A stretch of DNA of 14,862 nt from Mariniphaga sp. (GTDB lineage: Bacteria > Bacteroidota > Bacteroidia > Bacteroidales > Prolixibacteraceae), in NCBI GenBank assembly GCA_013203525.1, contig JABMQB010000291.1:1-14862 (forward strand). The letters are read 5' to 3'. A program made the position numbers and the translations under genes. Numbering within the stretch: position 1 is the stretch's first letter; each line of letters starts with the position of its first letter. The notes below the pieces were generated by a model that did not search any database, was not told the DNA's origin, and was given only the letters and a program-made list of their open reading frames with translations. Below, piece by piece: positions 13,624 to 14,862 of the stretch.

Positions 13624-14862
13624 CTATTTAATATTTGCCTGAGCGGCTGCAACACGTGCAATTGGAACACGGTAAGGAGAACAACTTACGTAGTCCATTC
13701 CAACACTGTCGCAGAACATAACTGATGAAGGCTCACCGCCATGCTCACCACATATACCAACTTTTAATTTTGGTTTTACACTACGTCCTTTATCAACACC
13801 CATTTTAATAAGTTGTCCAACACCTTCCTGGTCTAATATCTGGAATGGGTCGTTTTTCAGGATTCCTTTTTCGATATAGATAGGTAAAAATTTACCAGCA
13901 TCATCGCGAGAATATCCAAATGCCATTTGTGTAAGGTCATTGGTCCCGAATGAGAAAAATTCAGCTTCCGGCGCAATTAAATCAGCTGTCATTGCAGCAC
14001 GAGGAATTTCAATCATTGTTCCTACTAAATAATCGCATCTGGCACCTTTTTCAGCAAATACTTTTTCGGCTGTTGCATTAATAATGTCAGCTTGCAATTT
14101 GAATTCTTTTACAGTACCAATAAGTGGAACCATAATTTCAGGACGTGCATCAATTCCCTTTTGAGTTAAATTAACAGCAGCTTCAATAATTGCTCTGGCT
14201 TGCATTTCAGTAATTTCAGGATAAGTATTTCCTAAACGACATCCACGGTGTCCTAACATTGGGTTAAATTCGTGCAAATCTTCAACTAATGCTTTTACTT
14301 TATCAATTGTAATTCCCATTTCGTCAGCCATAATTTGTTGGTTGGCTTCTTCATGAGGAACAAATTCGTGAAGTGGTGGATCCAATAAACGGATAGTAAC
14401 ACCGTAACCAGCCATTGCTTCTAAAATTCCTTCGAAATCTTCACGTTGGAATGGTAGTAATTTATCTAATGCTTTGCGTCTGTCAACTTCTTCGGTTGCC
14501 AAAATCATTTCGCGCATTGCTTTAATTCTTTCGCCTTCGAAAAACATGTGCTCTGTGCGGCAAAGACCAATTCCCTGTGCGCCAAAGTCGCGGGCAACTT
14601 GTGCATCGGCAGGAGAGTCAGCATTTGTGCGAACAGTCATGCGTGTGTATTTTGATGCCAAATCCATAATTTTTGCGAAGTTTCCGCTCATCTCCGGATC
14701 CATTGTTCCAACTTTACCGTCATAAACTTCACCGGTAGATCCGTTTAACGAAATCCAGTCGCCTTCGCGAAATTCTTTTCCATCGATGGTCATTACACGG
14801 GTTTTGTAGTTGATTTTTACAGCGCCAGCGCCGGAAACACAACATTTACCCATACCACGTGC
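13624..14862 (-). CDS. ppdK: Pyruvate, phosphate dikinase (C-terminal part, cut by window edge)
   Basis: This cytoplasmic enzyme interconverts pyruvate, ATP and phosphate with PEP, AMP and pyrophosphate, linking glycolysis and gluconeogenesis. The window holds the last 412 residues. The frame is open to base 14862 and begins ARGMGKCCVSGAG. That segment directly follows the phospho-histidine motif (TSHAAVVARGMG) in known enzymes, so the ATP-grasp domain and catalytic His lie outside. What remains is the PEP/pyruvate-binding TIM barrel. It shows GIGLCRTEHMFF, LDPPLHEF, GHRGCRLGNTYPEI, EIMVPLIGT, MIEIPRAA, FFSFGTNDLTQMAFGYSRDD and GICGEHGGEPSS, where the Cys is the catalytic acid/base. The Met at 14853 is internal, not a start. 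The PEP synthase alternative is unlikely, because the CCV and LDPPLHEF segments are typical of PPDK. A strong terminator follows the gene. Confidence 0.97.
   Translation of the reverse strand, partial: ARGMGKCCVSGAGAVKINYKTRVMTIDGKEFREGDWISLNGSTGEVYDGKVGTMDPEMSGNFAKIMDLASKYTRMTVRTNADSPADAQVARDFGAQGIGLCRTEHMFFEGERIKAMREMILATEEVDRRKALDKLLPFQREDFEGILEAMAGYGVTIRLLDPPLHEFVPHEEANQQIMADEMGITIDKVKALVEDLHEFNPMLGHRGCRLGNTYPEITEMQARAIIEAAVNLTQKGIDARPEIMVPLIGTVKEFKLQADIINATAEKVFAEKGARCDYLVGTMIEIPRAAMTADLIAPEAEFFSFGTNDLTQMAFGYSRDDAGKFLPIYIEKGILKNDPFQILDQEGVGQLIKMGVDKGRSVKPKLKVGICGEHGGEPSSVMFCDSVGMDYVSCSPYRVPIARVAAAQANIK

Noticed and set aside
13473..13670. Minus-strand frame of 65 codons at the end of the dikinase gene
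   Set aside because: It overlaps the dikinase C-terminus in another frame, runs through its terminator and shows no motif.
14853..14862. Treating the Met at 14853 as the start of a short dikinase-like gene
   Set aside because: The frame stays open upstream and reads ARGM, the residues that follow the phospho-His motif in full-length enzymes. The gene is simply cut by the window edge.
1..14862. CRISPR arrays, tRNA or rRNA genes, integrases, restriction or abortive-infection genes
   Set aside because: None was seen. No regularly spaced repeats, tRNA-like cloverleaf, rRNA segments or defence-type protein motifs were found by reading both strands.

Overview
The window reads as ordinary chromosome of a low-GC Bacteroidota bacterium, probably a free-living or marine Bacteroidales/Marinilabiliales type. 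The lineage is inferred from several signs. Start codons lack Shine-Dalgarno sequences. Bacteroidota -7 promoter elements (TAnnTTTG or close variants) lie a few bases upstream of several starts. There is a TonB-dependent receptor with a Bacteroidota BtuB-like plug, an exported M14 peptidase of the large Bacteroidota type, a lipoprotein sulfatase and a PD40 propeller protein. No rRNA, tRNA, CRISPR array, complete insertion sequence or phage module was seen.

Layout from left to right. 1-513 (minus) is the N-terminal part of a TonB-dependent receptor resembling the cobalamin receptor BtuB, cut by the window edge. Its leader (about 540-670) carries a cobalamin-box-like sequence, a terminator-like hairpin and two mutually exclusive pairings. 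862-2655 (plus) is arginyl-tRNA synthetase with its own promoter. 2656-3106 is a 451-base stretch with no convincing gene; it holds a long palindrome and a terminator hairpin that faces the minus strand. 3107-5743 (plus) is a secreted zinc carboxypeptidase-like protein with a C-terminal amidotransferase-like domain. A bidirectional terminator separates it from the converging genes.

5789-11212 holds four minus-strand genes, given here in transcription order. The first is a class III nucleotide cyclase joined to a membrane anchor, a TolB-like domain and TPRs. It is followed by a Cys-rich DUF3795 protein, a lipoprotein sulfatase and a small VOC (glyoxalase-fold) protein. The first three are 43 and 58 bases apart and could be co-transcribed. 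11424-13359 is a two-gene minus-strand operon: a zinc amidase with two SH3b domains and no signal peptide, then an exported PD40 beta-propeller protein. 13624-14862 is the C-terminal part of pyruvate,phosphate dikinase, closed by a strong terminator and cut by the window edge.

How the genes work together is only partly visible. The peptidase, sulfatase and B12-type receptor fit a heterotroph that scavenges polymers and vitamins. The cyclase is the most distinctive gene. Its metal-binding and transition-state residues are kept, but its substrate-specifying pair is Gln/Glu instead of Lys/Asp, and it is linked across the membrane to a large TPR region. I found no clear multi-gene system that is new as a whole. 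The best leads are the receptor leader, the atypical cyclase, the two-part DUF3795 protein and the signal-less amidase.
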